Notes under the pieces: generated by a model
Told to the model about the DNA's origin: nothing
What the model saw: only the letters and a program-made list of their open reading frames with translations
The model's database searches: none
Part shown: positions 52,476 to 62,380 of the stretch, piece by piece
How positions within the stretch are numbered: position 1 is the first letter of the stretch
How the letters are laid out: every line of letters starts with the position of its first letter
Position numbers and translations under genes: made by a program
From: Diploptera punctata
Taxonomy: Eukaryota > Arthropoda > Insecta > Blattodea > Blaberidae
Direction: 5' to 3'
Assembly: GCA_030220185.1 (NCBI GenBank)
Contig: JASPKZ010009654.1
Location: 1 to 64,000, forward strand
DNA: 64,000 bases

Positions 52476-53670
52476 GTATCTTTACCTTATCGTGGTGTAG
52501 TGGCTTGCGTGCTTAAATGATCCTGAGAGCTATGCCGGCGCGGCGGTAGCATTGCTGACGATAGGGTTACTCATGCCGGACTGATCGAAGGTGATAAGCC
52601 AGACGAAAAAAGTACGTTGGTCGAAAGAGTGACGATCTTTCACCGTAAAAAGACTACCGTGTCTAAATGGCACAAAGAGTAGGGTGCGTGTAGGCAAACA
52701 GTTTTCGGACACTTTTAAAATCCAGAATGGGTTAAAGCAAGGAGATGTACTATCTCCTCTACTATTTAATCTTGTACTAGAGTATGCCATAAAATCTTTA
52801 GAGAATGAGGAAGGCTTACAACTCAATGGTATTGATAAGCTGTTAGTTTATGCTAATGATGTAATACTATTGGCCGACAGCGAGGAGATACTAAAGGACA
52901 ACACGCACACACTATTGAGTAACACTAATAAATTAGGACTGGAAGTGAATATCAATAAAACAAAATATATGGCCACATACAGAAATATATTATATAATGA
53001 AAATGGACAGCTAATGACAAATGAGGAAAATTTTGAGGAAGTGGCTGAATTCAAATACTCAGGAACAATAATCACAAATAGGAATGAGATGCACAAAAGA
53101 ATTAAACATAGGCTCAATTCTGAAAATGCGTGCTATTATGCATTACAGAGACTTTTGATGTCCCAACTCCTTTCAAAAAACGTTAAACTGAAAATATATA
53201 AAACTATTATTCTACCAGTTATATTATATGGATGCGAAACATGGACTCTTACTTTAAGGGAGGAAATGAGATTACGAGTATTTGAGAATAAAGTTCATAC
53301 GAAATTTTTTGGACCAAAGAGAGATGAACAGATAGGTGAATGGAGAATAGTACTTAACAATGAACTACATGGTCTTTATAGGAAGCCAGATATAATAAGA
53401 ACAGTTAAGTATTGTAGACTGCGATAGGCAGGACATGTTGCACGTATGGGGAATGAAAGACGTGCATGGAAGTTTCTTGTAGGCAAACCAGAGGGGAGGC
53501 CGCCCAGTTGGTAATCCAAGAATGAGGTGGGAGAATACATTAACTATGGTTTGAGTGAAGTAGATTATACAGGGAATGATTGGAAGACATTAGCTCAGGA
53601 TACGGATGTATGGAGAGCTTATGTGCGCGCGGCCATGAACCTATGGGTTCGCTAGTGCCAGTGAGGAAGT
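52476..53670 (+). mobile_element. RTE-like LINE, internally deleted but with both ends
   Basis: 52480-52680 is the 5' leader also seen at 41395-41562. It joins directly to the middle of the reverse transcriptase at 52684 and the copy runs to the usual 3' end (TTCGCTAGTGCCAGTGAGGAAGTGAGTAAGTA). The endonuclease and the N-terminal part of the reverse transcriptase are absent. The clean junction suggests one deletion or template-switch event. Confidence 0.75.
52684..53427 (+). pseudogene. RTE-like reverse transcriptase, C-terminal half, 247 codons open
   Basis: KIQNGLKQGDVLSPLLFNLV is the RxGxxQGDxLSP-LF motif region; LLVYANDVILLADS is the catalytic segment with YADD changed to YAND, which removes one of the two metal-binding Asp residues; then EVNINKTKYMATYR, KYSGTIITN, KLKIYKTIILPVILYGCETW, LREEMRLRVFENKV, GEWRIVLNNELHGLYRKPDI. 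A stop follows, but the remaining C-terminal boxes (GHVARMGNERRAW, GNPRMRWE, AYVRAAMNLWVR) are readable to 53655 in shifted frames. It is the longest LINE reading frame of the window and could not be active. Confidence 0.85.
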
Positions 53671-54474
53671 GAGTAAGTATAGAATCATTCCAATAATTCT
53701 CAATAACCGAAGCCATTTTAATCTCCTATGACTCTTTGAAACAGATACGAGTACCCTATATCAATTATTATATTTACCACTAGTTTAGAAGACGTGCAGC
53801 GTAAGCAATGCGTCATGTATTTCCCTGAATTAGGTAAAGAAAGTAATTCCGGATTTTTTAGGCATTCCCCCTCTCGTTTAGTACAAATACACTGATTGAT
53901 ATATTATTCCCATTCAGATATTCTATTAATAGAATGTTTATAGCAAACATTTTGGTTCTTGATATATGCAAACTTTCATAAAATTTAATATTGACTTAAG
54001 TGTGTTCTTTTAGAATTTGTACACTAATTAAATGGCATTTCCTGCTACTAGCCACTCATTATATAATATTAAAATACTTAATTTTATGTTATTCCGGTGG
54101 TTTGTTCTTCTTTTAACTTATATTTATTTTCTCTTGTTATTTTTATACCATTTGGTATTCTTTTTACCACAGAGAAGCATCTCGGCTTCAAACTTCAAAA
54201 AGAAAAGTTTACTTTTGTCTGGAGTTGTATTATTTACTTCCAACATTTTCGAAGCATGTATTTCCTTTCCCCACTGAGGTACAGTCTTTGTGTTTCATTA
54301 CAGTCTGAGTATTGTAAAACTGTACACACCTGAGAACCTTGACTTCTAATGTACTTTACCAGAGATTAGATTTTTAAAGTAGTATGATACTCTTTTGCAT
54401 AAGATAAACATCTTATATCACTCTATGACATTCTTTATCAATGGCTTATTATTTTCTTTATTTACTGGCTAATA
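53671..54474. other. No recognisable feature
   Basis: Open frames near 54032-54333 are Phe/Leu-rich, overlapping, and without motif. Confidence 0.4.
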
Positions 54475-55019
54475 CGCGGCGTGCGCTGCTACGCCAAATA
54501 AATGAAAATGAATGTGCTTTCGTAAGAGGAAAAATAATTATACATTTACATTTTTTAGATATCTCGTGCTGATTACCCGGCGTTGCTCGGTAATCTACTT
54601 ATCCCGATCTTCTTGACTCCTCCTATTCTACTTCCTTCACAGTAGCCTCTGCCCGCTCCAGGAATCTCCTTTCTCAAGATATCAGGGGTTGCCGCACACT
54701 TGGTACCTTTAAGTCACGCTTATACAGTTACCTGTTGTCTAATAATTAATTTTTCTCTATTTATTTAATTTTATACTATGTCATTCATCATTTCCTCGTT
54801 TTTTATATATCTTGTACATATTAGATATTTAATTCGTTAAATTTAGAGTACATCAAATTACATTATAAATATTAATTGTATCGTATTCATAACTTGTAAT
54901 CGTTCATATGTATATATTGTAATTTAGATTTAAGACTATTTTTTTGTTTGTATTTTTTTAAACCTGGTTGAGTGGTAGACAAGGCCTTAAGGCCTTAATT
55001 CTGCCAGGTAAAATAAAGC

Positions 55020-55077
<58 letters not shown>

Positions 55078-55744
55078 AATGAGCAGAAATACGAAAATTA
55101 ATGTGATTTATGTTTAGTTAAATGAGTAATAGGAAAATTTTATATCGCAATTATTTTTAGATACCCCCTGCTGTTTATCCGGCGTTGTCCGGGAATCTAC
55201 TCATCCTCATCTTCTTGACACAAATGAGCTGAAAGACGAAAATTGATGTACTACTTATGATTAGTTGAATAAGTAAAATGAAAAATAATTATAGCCTAAT
55301 TGTATATTGCAATTATTTTAAGATTCCCAGTGCTGATTATCCGGTTTTGCCCGGGAATTTACTTATCTCGATCTTCTTGACATCAATGAAAGACAAAAAT
55401 GGTTATTGTGAGTTATCCGTAAGAGATAAACATATGCTGTCACGGACTTTTTTGTAGAGCGTTTTGAGACATTCAATTCTGTGTACATTAATTTTGTGTA
55501 TTTGTTATGGTTTAGCCAGCGTAACCCATTTAATCGTCCAAAGAGCTCCTTTCTTCACGCTTTCCACACAAAGGGCTTTTTTTATGAAGTAGGAGTTACG
55601 TATCACAACTCTCTTATAGCCTATGTTCATCCCGGGAATCTCCTGAACATTTTGCAAAAAGCCTCATCACAATCGAATCAATGGTATGACCACGCATAAA
55701 GTACGAACAAACAAACAAACAAACAAACATTTTTATGTATTAGA
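54475..55744 (-). mobile_element. Helitron-like element, copy 4, split by a LINE
   Basis: On the minus strand it starts TCTAATACATAAAAATGTTTG (55744 down) and GTTCGTACTTTATGCGTGG, and ends with hairpin GGCGTAGCAGCGCACGCC, GCGTATTAGCC (about 54475). It has three tandem copies of the ~120-bp internal unit (CCCGG.AATCTACTTATCCCGATC, CCGGCGTTGTCCGGGAATC, CCGGTTTTGCCCGGGAATT). A LINE end sits at 54616-55078 within the first unit. Confidence 0.65.
54616..55078 (+). pseudogene. CR1/L2-like LINE 3' end with (ATT)n tail
   Basis: SRNLLSQDIRGCRTLGTFKS, RLYSYLLSNN and stop, then 3' UTR with CTGGTTGAGTGGTAGACAAGG, CTTAATTCTGCCAGGTAAA and (ATT)n at 55020-55076. Same family as 20435-21179. It is inserted in the Helitron-like copy. 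Confidence 0.8.
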
Positions 55745-55919
55745 TGATACTCTCTTGCATAATATAAAATCTTATATAACTCTATAGTATTTTTATCATT
55801 ATCTTATTATTTTATATATTTTGGGCTTTTGTTTATTCGTATGTTTATTGTATAATGTCACATTTTCGTTTACTTTCTTCATCGATTTTTTAAAGATAGT
55901 TATATTATAAAATAGTTTT

Positions 55920-56283
55920 GTCGGCCGCGGTGGACTAGTGGTTATGCTCCTTGCCTCTGGTCCCGAGGGTCGCGGGTTCAAACCCGGCCGGGAGGGACTT
56001 TAAGCCGTGGGTCCCGAGTCTGAAGATTTTCAGGCTCGTAAAAAATCCTTAAGTCTGAATGAAAAGGCCTCTAAGCAACATTTACCGAATTTTCCCGTCC
56101 TAGTACTACCTTGGTTTCCTAGATGTCAGTATGAGGCGGTGGGCTGACCATGGACCACTCAAAATGACATCTATACGAAAACAAGTGTAACTAAATTAGT
56201 ATGGTTCAAATTCTTCCCTGTAGAGGGAGAGCGCCTAAATCTCTGTAAAGGGAAAAACATGGGCTTACAATACAAAAAAAAAC
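55920..56283 (+). mobile_element. SINE family C, full length, 9-bp target duplication
   Basis: Head GTCGGCCGCGGTGGACTAGTGG..GCTCCTTGCC, box B GCGGGTTCAAACCCGGCC, GGGAGGGACTTTAAGCCG, TCCCGAGTCTGAAGATTTTC. The 3' part differs from the 60029 copy (GACCATGGACCACTCAAAATG). AATAGTTTT at 55911-55919 and 56284-56292. The A-rich end suggests a poly(A)-type tail. Confidence 0.85.
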
Positions 56284-56294
56284 AATAGTTTTCT

Positions 56295-56515
56295 TCTACC
56301 AAAAGTATCTTTAGTTTTCACGACTTTCTGTCTTGCTTATCTTTTTTCTACAGGTCCTTTCTATTCATGCTCCACCTGATTCCTTTAATGCAATTCTCTT
56401 CTGCCTTCTGCAGTCCATTCCAGAACCATCTTTGAAATTTTATCTTCCTCCATGCTTTTAACAAGGCTAAACAACCTTGTATTTCTCTCTTCAGTTACTT
56501 CCAGAATATACTTAT
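56295..56515 (-). pseudogene. LINE C-terminal fragment
   Basis: Minus strand reads KYILEVTEERNTRLFSLVKS, MEEDKISKMVLEWTAEGRR, EKRARQKVVKTKDTF. It is of the type with ..P.K.LEW.P.GRR.RGRP also seen at 59070-59345. Short and broken. Confidence 0.5.
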
Positions 56516-57212
56516 AGTTTTTATTTTTCCAATTTCGATTTGTTCGCGTACCTATGACGTAAGCCTATTTCGTAGTGAATCATTTATTAGCGTGTTACTC
56601 GTATGTTCCTAATATCTAATATTAAGCCCCATGTAGCATTTTCTAACAAAAACTATGAATTAACGTTTTCATTTAACATTACAACTATTTTTCATAAATA
56701 AGTTGGAATATCACATCATCAAATGCATATTAAAATAGTTATTTTATATCATTCAGCTAAAGAGTAACATTTCATCCAATACCGTACATATAATGTTTTG
56801 CTTAAATAAATGAGAATATTTTAATGTAATTTGATTGTTATTATGGTAAACAATTAGCATCTCTGCCAGAATTTCAGGAATTCTCTTTTCCAATCTCAGC
56901 TATAAAAAATAATAAAATAAAAACTGTATACATTTTTATTTGTTTAGAGAGTATGAACGTGTATACACAGTAGCAAAATCCGGTGAGTAAAATTTAAATT
57001 TTCAAGGTTTACATCTCGCTAACCACACAATTCCCTGTATTGTTTTCTACCTGCACAGTGACAACCAATATTAATTTGTCCCTGAACCTTTAGAGCAGTT
57101 ATATCACGAATTTTAGGGTAATGGAATAATCTATCCCAATTAAAATTATATATATATATATATTGTATTGTTCAGTTAAAGAGCTACTATGTCCCTACCT
57201 GATTTTTGTTAA
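56516..57212. other. No recognisable feature
   Basis: AT-rich. The last ten bases (TTTTTGTTAA, 57203-57212) are a SINE target duplication. Confidence 0.4.
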
Positions 57213-57533
57213 AAAGTAAATATCCTTAACTCGAGTCGAACTCAGGGTCGGGTCGAGGGATAAGATGAAATTAAGCCCTTATATAGAGGGCTTGTGAATG
57301 GCGAGGGTGCCGGCAGACCACACCCTGACGCACCATCACAGGGACAGATGAACGAAATGAGTATGGAGAAATGGTGGAATGAAATTGTGGCAGGGGAATA
57401 CGGGAGAAAACCCCGAGAAAAATCTGCCCAAGCTGCGTTTCGTCAACTATGAGACCCACATGGAGCGACCGATCTTGGGACCCCAGTGATGAGAGGCGAG
57501 CGTCTAACCGCTTGCGCCACGGAGCCGCCTTGT
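57213..57533 (-). mobile_element. SINE family A, full length, 10-bp target duplication
   Basis: Minus strand: GGCGGCTCCGTGGCGCAAGCGGTTAGACGC (box A TGGCGCAAGCGG), TTTTTCTCGGGGTTTTCTCCC, CCTGCCACAATTTCATTCC, ending GAGTTAAGGATATTTACTTTT. TTTTTGTTAA at 57203-57212 and 57534-57543. Confidence 0.9.
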
Positions 57534-57562
57534 TTTTTGTTAATAAATAATAACTAACCAAC

Positions 57563-57816
57563 TCACTGGTTCTTTCGAACCCGTATTTTCATGATCGCGC
57601 GGTCGTAAGCTCTCCTTACATCCTTAACCTGAGCTAATGTTTTCCAATCATCCCTTGCATAATATACTTCCCTCAAATCATGAATAATGTTATTCTCTCA
57701 CATCATTCTTGGTCCACAAACTGGGCGTTTTCCCTCTGAGTTTCCTAAAATAAGCTTCCATGCACCTCTTCTATTCCCCATTTGTGCCACATGCCCTGCT
57801 TTCTACGAGATTTAAC

Positions 57817-57869
<53 letters not shown>

Positions 57870-57890
57870 CTGTCTTCCAGTACATAATAA
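57563..57890 (-). pseudogene. RTE-like LINE fragment with internal (TTA)n
   Basis: CTCACTGGTTCTTTCGAACC, TCGCGCGGTCGTAAGCTCTCC, GTCCACAAACTGGGCGTTTTCCC, CATGCCCTGC..TACGAGATTTAAC on the plus strand are the complement of the RTE 3' end. A (TTA)n run at 57815-57866 interrupts the equivalent of ATTCTCATTATATCTGGC. Confidence 0.75.
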
Positions 57891-57914
57891 ATAATAATGA
57901 TAATGATAATAATG

Positions 57915-58885
57915 CAGTAGAACTTGCTCAAAGCGGAATCGCATGGAACCATTTTTTTTCACATTAGACAAAATTCCGCATTATAGAAAAAACTTATTGA
58001 TAATCTTACATTATAGAATACCTTACATGTATTTTTTTTACGTATCTTGGCTTAATTGTAGTTCCACTGCCGTTGAAAAGTGTGTGAGCGACTTCTACGG
58101 CAACGCGCGAAAATCAGTCCCGTTTCGTCAATGTTAAAAGTGTCTCTTACGCGAATTCTGAATTTAAAGTATGCAGTTTCGGTTTCCTCTCACTAACTAC
58201 ACTTTCATCCATATCCTTTGATTCCCCGCAAATGTTCATTCCACACCAGATTATGTCGTCATTTAAAACTGTCCAGTCAATCTGAAATGCCTTGAAATCG
58301 TTATTCTCTAGAGATTTAGCAACAGCTAGAGCTTGACTTTGGAGCATTGGTCCGGAAATTTGGAGATTTGTCTTCAATCACATTCACTTTTACGTTTATG
58401 ACAAAGATACATACGTTGTGGCCATTTTTATTCCGTAAATTCAGAACGCTACCTGTGAAAGATCGGTCTTAGAACTTAAACTAATATTTAAGATTTTACA
58501 GTGCAATGGTTATTTGCAAGACAGGTATCTGTATTTCGCATAACGGGTGTGCAGTGAGGCCGAAACAAAATTCAGGTACAGGTAGAATCTCTAATTCACC
58601 CGCTGTGGCGTCAGGAATCATTCCTTAATGTTTTTTTTTTATCTTTTTGGCCCAACGGGAATTCATTGAAGTGGAGACTAATTTATTTCTCAGTCTGTCT
58701 ATCCACTATATAATTTTTTTCATGAATTGTGTATAAATATCCTTCCGCTTCCGCGTTGGACAGATTCTGATTTATGCAAAATAAAATGCATGTAAAATTA
58801 CTAGTATTTCGCCGGGACCAATATGTTTGTTCACATTGGACAGATTTCCGCATTATTCACGTTCCGGATTAAACACGTTTTACTG
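57915..58885 (-). mobile_element. pogo/Tigger-type transposon, internally deleted
   Basis: Left end CAGTAGAACTTGCTCAAAGC; right end read inward CAGTAAAACGTGTTTAATCC. CAGTARAACxTxxxTxA is typical of pogo/Tigger ends. TA follows the right end (58886-58887); the left TA is not kept. 971 bp, against 2-2.8 kb for intact elements. Remains of the transposase are on the minus strand. Confidence 0.75.
58020..58377 (-). pseudogene. Tigger-type transposase remnant
   Basis: LQISGPMLQSQALAVAKSLE, FKAFQIDWTVLNDDIIW, NICGESKDMDESVVSE match the second CENP-B/Tc5-type helix-turn-helix domain (ISGPML...A..L....F.AS.GWL..F..RHNI...CGES.DVD). In another frame RDTFNIDETGLIF follows, containing the first catalytic Asp of the DDE triad. 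The rest of the catalytic domain is lost before the terminal repeat. Confidence 0.8.
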
Positions 58886-58888
58886 TAG

Positions 58889-58890
58889 TA

Positions 58891-58938
<48 letters not shown>
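58889..58938. repeat. (AAT)n microsatellite
   Basis: Directly follows the right end of the Tigger remnant; continues as mixed AAT/ATT to about 58985. Confidence 0.9.
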
Positions 58939-58944
<6 letters not shown>

Positions 58945-59069
58945 AATAATAATAATAACTGTTATTATTATCATTATTATTGTTATGTTTTTTGTGATGA
59001 ACAGGGAGCTGGCCTGATGCATCAACCCCCAACCTGGAGGACCAGGTAATTTTTGGTCAAGGTTTTCTT

Positions 59070-59360
59070 CCTGGTTATTCAGTAGTAGATTATATATGGT
59101 CTAAGCAATTAAATTGGTATGAGCACGTACGGCGAATTCAAGAAGAAGGATTACCCAGGAAAACATTGGAATGGTGTCCACCTGGAAGGAGGAGGAGAGG
59201 AAGACCTCGAAACTCGTGGATTCAGGAAATAAGAACTGGAATGAGAGCAAGAGGACTGGAGGACATGGATTGGATGGAGAGAGACGACTGGAGAAGAAAA
59301 ATAAAACTTTAGGCACAAAAAGATGTGTAAACATTAAAATTCTGTATATAAATAAATAAA

Positions 59361-59418
<58 letters not shown>
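59070..59418 (+). pseudogene. LINE C-terminus with (TTA)n tail
   Basis: SKQLNWYEHVRRIQEEGLPR, KTLEWCPPGRRRRGRPRNSW, IQEIRTGMRARGLEDMDW, RDDWRRKIKL and stop, then AATAAATAAA and (TTA)n at 59360-59419. The final ~75 codons are open and the boxes are clean, so the copy is relatively young but only the end of the protein is here. Confidence 0.8.
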
Positions 59419-59419
<1 letters not shown>

Positions 59420-59425
<6 letters not shown>

Positions 59426-60028
59426 TCTGGCACTTGACATAATTGTCATTCACCGTCTTGGATCCCAATAAAATGTTATTATGTTTATACCACAATTGCT
59501 AAACTATTTAAACTTCATTATATCCTTTTTTGTTCATAATAGAACCACGGTCAAACAACCATGATGTCATTCGAAAGATTGCCACATCTCTTCTTGATGA
59601 AAATGTTCTTACAAAATATTTTCCAAACTTCTCATAAAAATTGATTGAGTTTTTCAATTCGTTTTAATAAATTGCTAATAATTTAATTCCAAAGTACGAT
59701 ACGGCATATTTAGTTATTTGATGAATTTTAGTGATTTTTTTACCAATCGATCTGCTCTTTCAATGTCAAGTGGAATGGTATCTACTGTATCTTAACTCTT
59801 TTCCCCCCAGGGAAAATGTATTTAATTTTGTTCCTTCTATAATATGATTGGGGTTCTAAATTTTGATTGCTGCTGCAACAGCAGCTCTGAAAAAAAAGTA
59901 CGCTATTGGTTGTAAAACAATTCCGATTATTTCTATTCGTCCTTCAATTTTATTTATGTATTTTACATTTTACTGAATACAATACTGATATTATAAAAAT
60001 AAAATTATAATTGCTAAATAAATAAAAT
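59420..60028. other. No recognisable feature
   Basis: AT-rich. AAATAAATAAAAT (60016-60028) is the SINE C target duplication. Confidence 0.4.
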
Positions 60029-60393
60029 GTCGGTCGTGGTAGAGTAGTGATTATACTCCTTGCCTGTATTTCCAAGGGTCGCTGGTTCAAACCCGGCTGG
60101 GATCGAGTTCTCCGGGAGGGACTTTAAGCTGTGGGTTCCTAGTTTGAAGATTTTCAGGCTCTTAAAAGGTCCTTAAGCCTGAATAAAAGGGCCTCTAAGC
60201 AAAATTTAGCGACATTAACGTCTAGTAATATTTTAGCTGAGTGCTAAATGTCTCATTGTGTAAGTGTGTTGACCGCATGCCATTCATGACATTTACGCGC
60301 AAATAAAGTAACTAAAAATTAACTTGGTCTAGTAACTCCATACAAAGGAGAGGCTATGGTTCAGCAATGGGTTACGCCATTATAGAATTATAG
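60029..60393 (+). mobile_element. SINE family C, full length, 13-bp target duplication
   Basis: GTCGGTCGTGGTAGAGTAGTG head, GCTGGTTCAAACCCGGCTGG (box B), GGGAGGGACTTTAAGC, TTGAAGATTTTCAGGC, tail CATGCCATTCATGACATTTA, AATAAAGTAACTAAAAATTAAC, GCAATGGGTTACGCC. AAATAAATAAAAT at 60016-60028 and 60394-60406. It serves as the reference for the tail of the split copy at 22430-23680. Confidence 0.9.
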
Positions 60394-60754
60394 AAATAAA
60401 TAAAATACATAATATATAAAATATATAATTGCAAAATTAGATATATGAACCGCTTCTGCTATCTGGGTTTTCTTTTTTCGTTTCCGATTTCAAAGTAAAT
60501 AGATTTAAGACTGCGTAATGAACCAGTGACGACCAGAAGATAAATTATGCCAAGCAAAATTGTTGCCATCAGGAAAGTTATGAAACACATTCCAGAAAAA
60601 TGTCTGCCCTTTTGGGAATAGATTCCAAACTATTCAAAAGGATCTTCTATTACGGTACTTTCAATTAGAGACTAAATTCATTAGGCATATTACCTCCTTT
60701 CTAAGTTGTTTTTAATCTGAATTTTATTTGAAAGCTAATAACTAAACTTTATAT
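60394..60754. other. No recognisable feature
   Basis: AT-rich, no repeat recognised. Confidence 0.4.
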
Positions 60755-60792
60755 GTTTAGCGCTCTAACCATTTGAGCTATTCTGGAAACCT
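60755..60792 (-). tRNA. tRNA-like sequence, 5' half only
   Basis: Minus strand GTTTCCAGAATAGCTCAAATGGTTAGAGCGCTAAAC: box A is kept, the T arm is missing. A tRNA-like pseudogene. Confidence 0.45.
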
Positions 60793-61012
60793 AACACAAA
60801 CATTTATTTTTCTTATATATATTATTCTCAATTTACACGAAAGGTAGCGGGATATCGTTCCCAACTGCAATTTTGTGGCCACTATAATAAGTGAGCATAT
60901 TTAAAGAGAATATTTACTTTAGAGCAGTAACGCTTACATATTTAGATGTTATAACTATATTTTTGACATTTGGCAATGAAGGCAAATGTGACATGAAAAG
61001 AAAAACATATGT

Positions 61013-61084
61013 CTGATTCGGGATTTGAACCCGAGTTTCTAAACTCTGTACGTTCAGCGCTCTAACCATCTGAGCTACTCAGGA
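61013..61084 (-). tRNA. tRNA-like sequence with well-formed T arm
   Basis: Minus strand: CCTGAGTAGCTCAGATGGTTAGAGC (perfect D arm GCTC/GAGC), CTGAAC-GTACAGA-GTTTAG (a closed anticodon-type arm), TCGGG-TTCAAAT-CCCGA (perfect T arm and box B). The end stem is poor: CTGA/TCAG pairs only after a shift. If read as a tRNA the loop centre is ACA, which no standard cytosolic tRNA uses for its assigned codon; I therefore favour a tRNA-derived repeat. Confidence 0.5.
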
Positions 61085-61374
61085 ATCCTAACACAAACAT
61101 ATATATATACTTAGAAATAAATTAATTTTAAATTTCGAATTTTAATACTATTTTGAATCTTATCAATAATTTTTCCCCTGAAATTCCACAAGATGTAAAT
61201 TTCTGCTGTTTGATGTTAAAAGAACGCTTCTGCAAAATTAAAATGTAAATTGGCAATGTATCTTATTAGATACATTGGGTTTAATTTATTTAATATGACT
61301 AATAAAACAAAAGAGTAGAAATTATTTTAGCTCATAATCTCCCGTTACCTTTTCCTAAATTATCCATCTTATAC

Positions 61375-61755
61375 AAATACCTACTGCCGGTCAGTGGACT
61401 AGAAGGTGCATCAATGCTGAGTAGATGTACTAATAAATATCTAGATATAAGACAGAAGGCATTACAACAACCACCTGACCAGTAAGCCAAGACCCTAGAG
61501 AATTGGTTCGGGCGAAGCCTAGCGCCTTCAAACGAGGCTATCTCAGCTAGGGTATGGAACCCCAACCGAAGACTCCCTGGCCCTCCAGTTTGGGGATTAG
61601 CCGTGCGGTTGGCGACCCATCCTGTAAAACTGTCTTGTTAGGAACCCAAATATGAAGCCTAGGAAGGATTGGATCATGGTTGGGAGAGGCTCATCGAGGA
61701 GGCGAAGGTTCTTATTGGGCTGTAGTGCCATTTAAGAAGAAGAAGAAGAAGTATA
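61375..61755 (+). mobile_element. LINE 3' end with (AAG)n tail, probable
   Basis: CCTAGAGAATTGGTTCGGGCG, GGGTATGGAACCCC, GGATTAGCCGTGCGG, then a frame giving GLDHGWERLIEEAKVLIGL near the end and an (AAG)n tail (61734-61752). W..L..EAK...GL followed by a triplet tail resembles ends of non-LTR elements. No second copy in the window. Confidence 0.45.
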
Positions 61756-61847
61756 AACTATTTAAATTACTGTGAAATTACAGAATATACACTAATAATA
61801 TATGGGTTTACGTGATTTTGTTTTCTCTGCGGCCCGATACATTTATA

Positions 61848-62380
61848 CATGGTGTAACAGGACCTCACCGACAAAATGATAGGGATGATGGGCCATGCAG
61901 AGAGGATCATTTTTTCTGAAGGAACATATAGTCGCAAACACGTCGTTTATGAGTTACGCGCAGATGAAGGTGTTCACCCGTAAGGGTCGGAATTGAATAC
62001 GAACAATTGTACACGTATCATTTTATTGAAAAAAGGCATGTTTTTACAATAAGTGTTCAAACAGTTGACCCTGTACCTCATAGCATGTTTGATATTGTCG
62101 CAGCAACGATCGGCCAGCACGGCCGATCATGGCAGGACTCATTTGACGTCGTCAAAACACTTATTGTTTGAATACTTATTATAAAAACATGTCATTTTTC
62201 AATAAAATGATACATGTACAATTGTTTGTATTCAATTTAGACTTTTCGCATGAACACCTTCATCTGCGCATAACTCATACACGAAGTGTTTGCGACTACA
62301 TGTTCCTTCACAAAATAATTATCGTCTGTGCATGGCCTCTCATCCCTATAATTTTGTCGGTTAGGTCCTGTTACACTCTG
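61848..62380. mobile_element. Large foldback (MITE-like), 533 bp, TATA target duplication
   Basis: Ends CATGGTGTAACAGGACCT and, read inward from the right, CAGAGTGTAACAGGACCT, between TATA at 61844-61847 and 62381-62384. Arms of about 240 bp stay inverted (AATGATAGGGATGATGGGCC against GGCCTCTCATCCCTATAATT; AACAATTGTACACGTATCAT against ATGATACATGTACAATTGTT). The centre has a separate perfect 8-bp hairpin GATCGGCC/GGCCGATC at about 62108-62128. Class uncertain. Confidence 0.75.

Larger units (their letters stand above)
60755..61095 (-). repeat. Dispersed tRNA-like unit cluster, minus strand
   Basis: Minus-strand relatives of the array at 25541-26998: one complete spacer (ATGTCAAAAATATAGTTATAAC, GTAAATATTCTCTTTAAATAT, GTGGCCACAAAATTGCAGTTGG, AAATTGAGAATAATATATATAAG) between two tRNA-like sequences. 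Divergence from the array units is much greater than among those units, so the two sites have long been separate. Confidence 0.85.

Noticed and set aside
56022..56041. CTGAAGATTTTCAGG as another hammerhead core
   Set aside because: There is no GAAA box and no stem II at the needed place; the phrase is part of the SINE C body.
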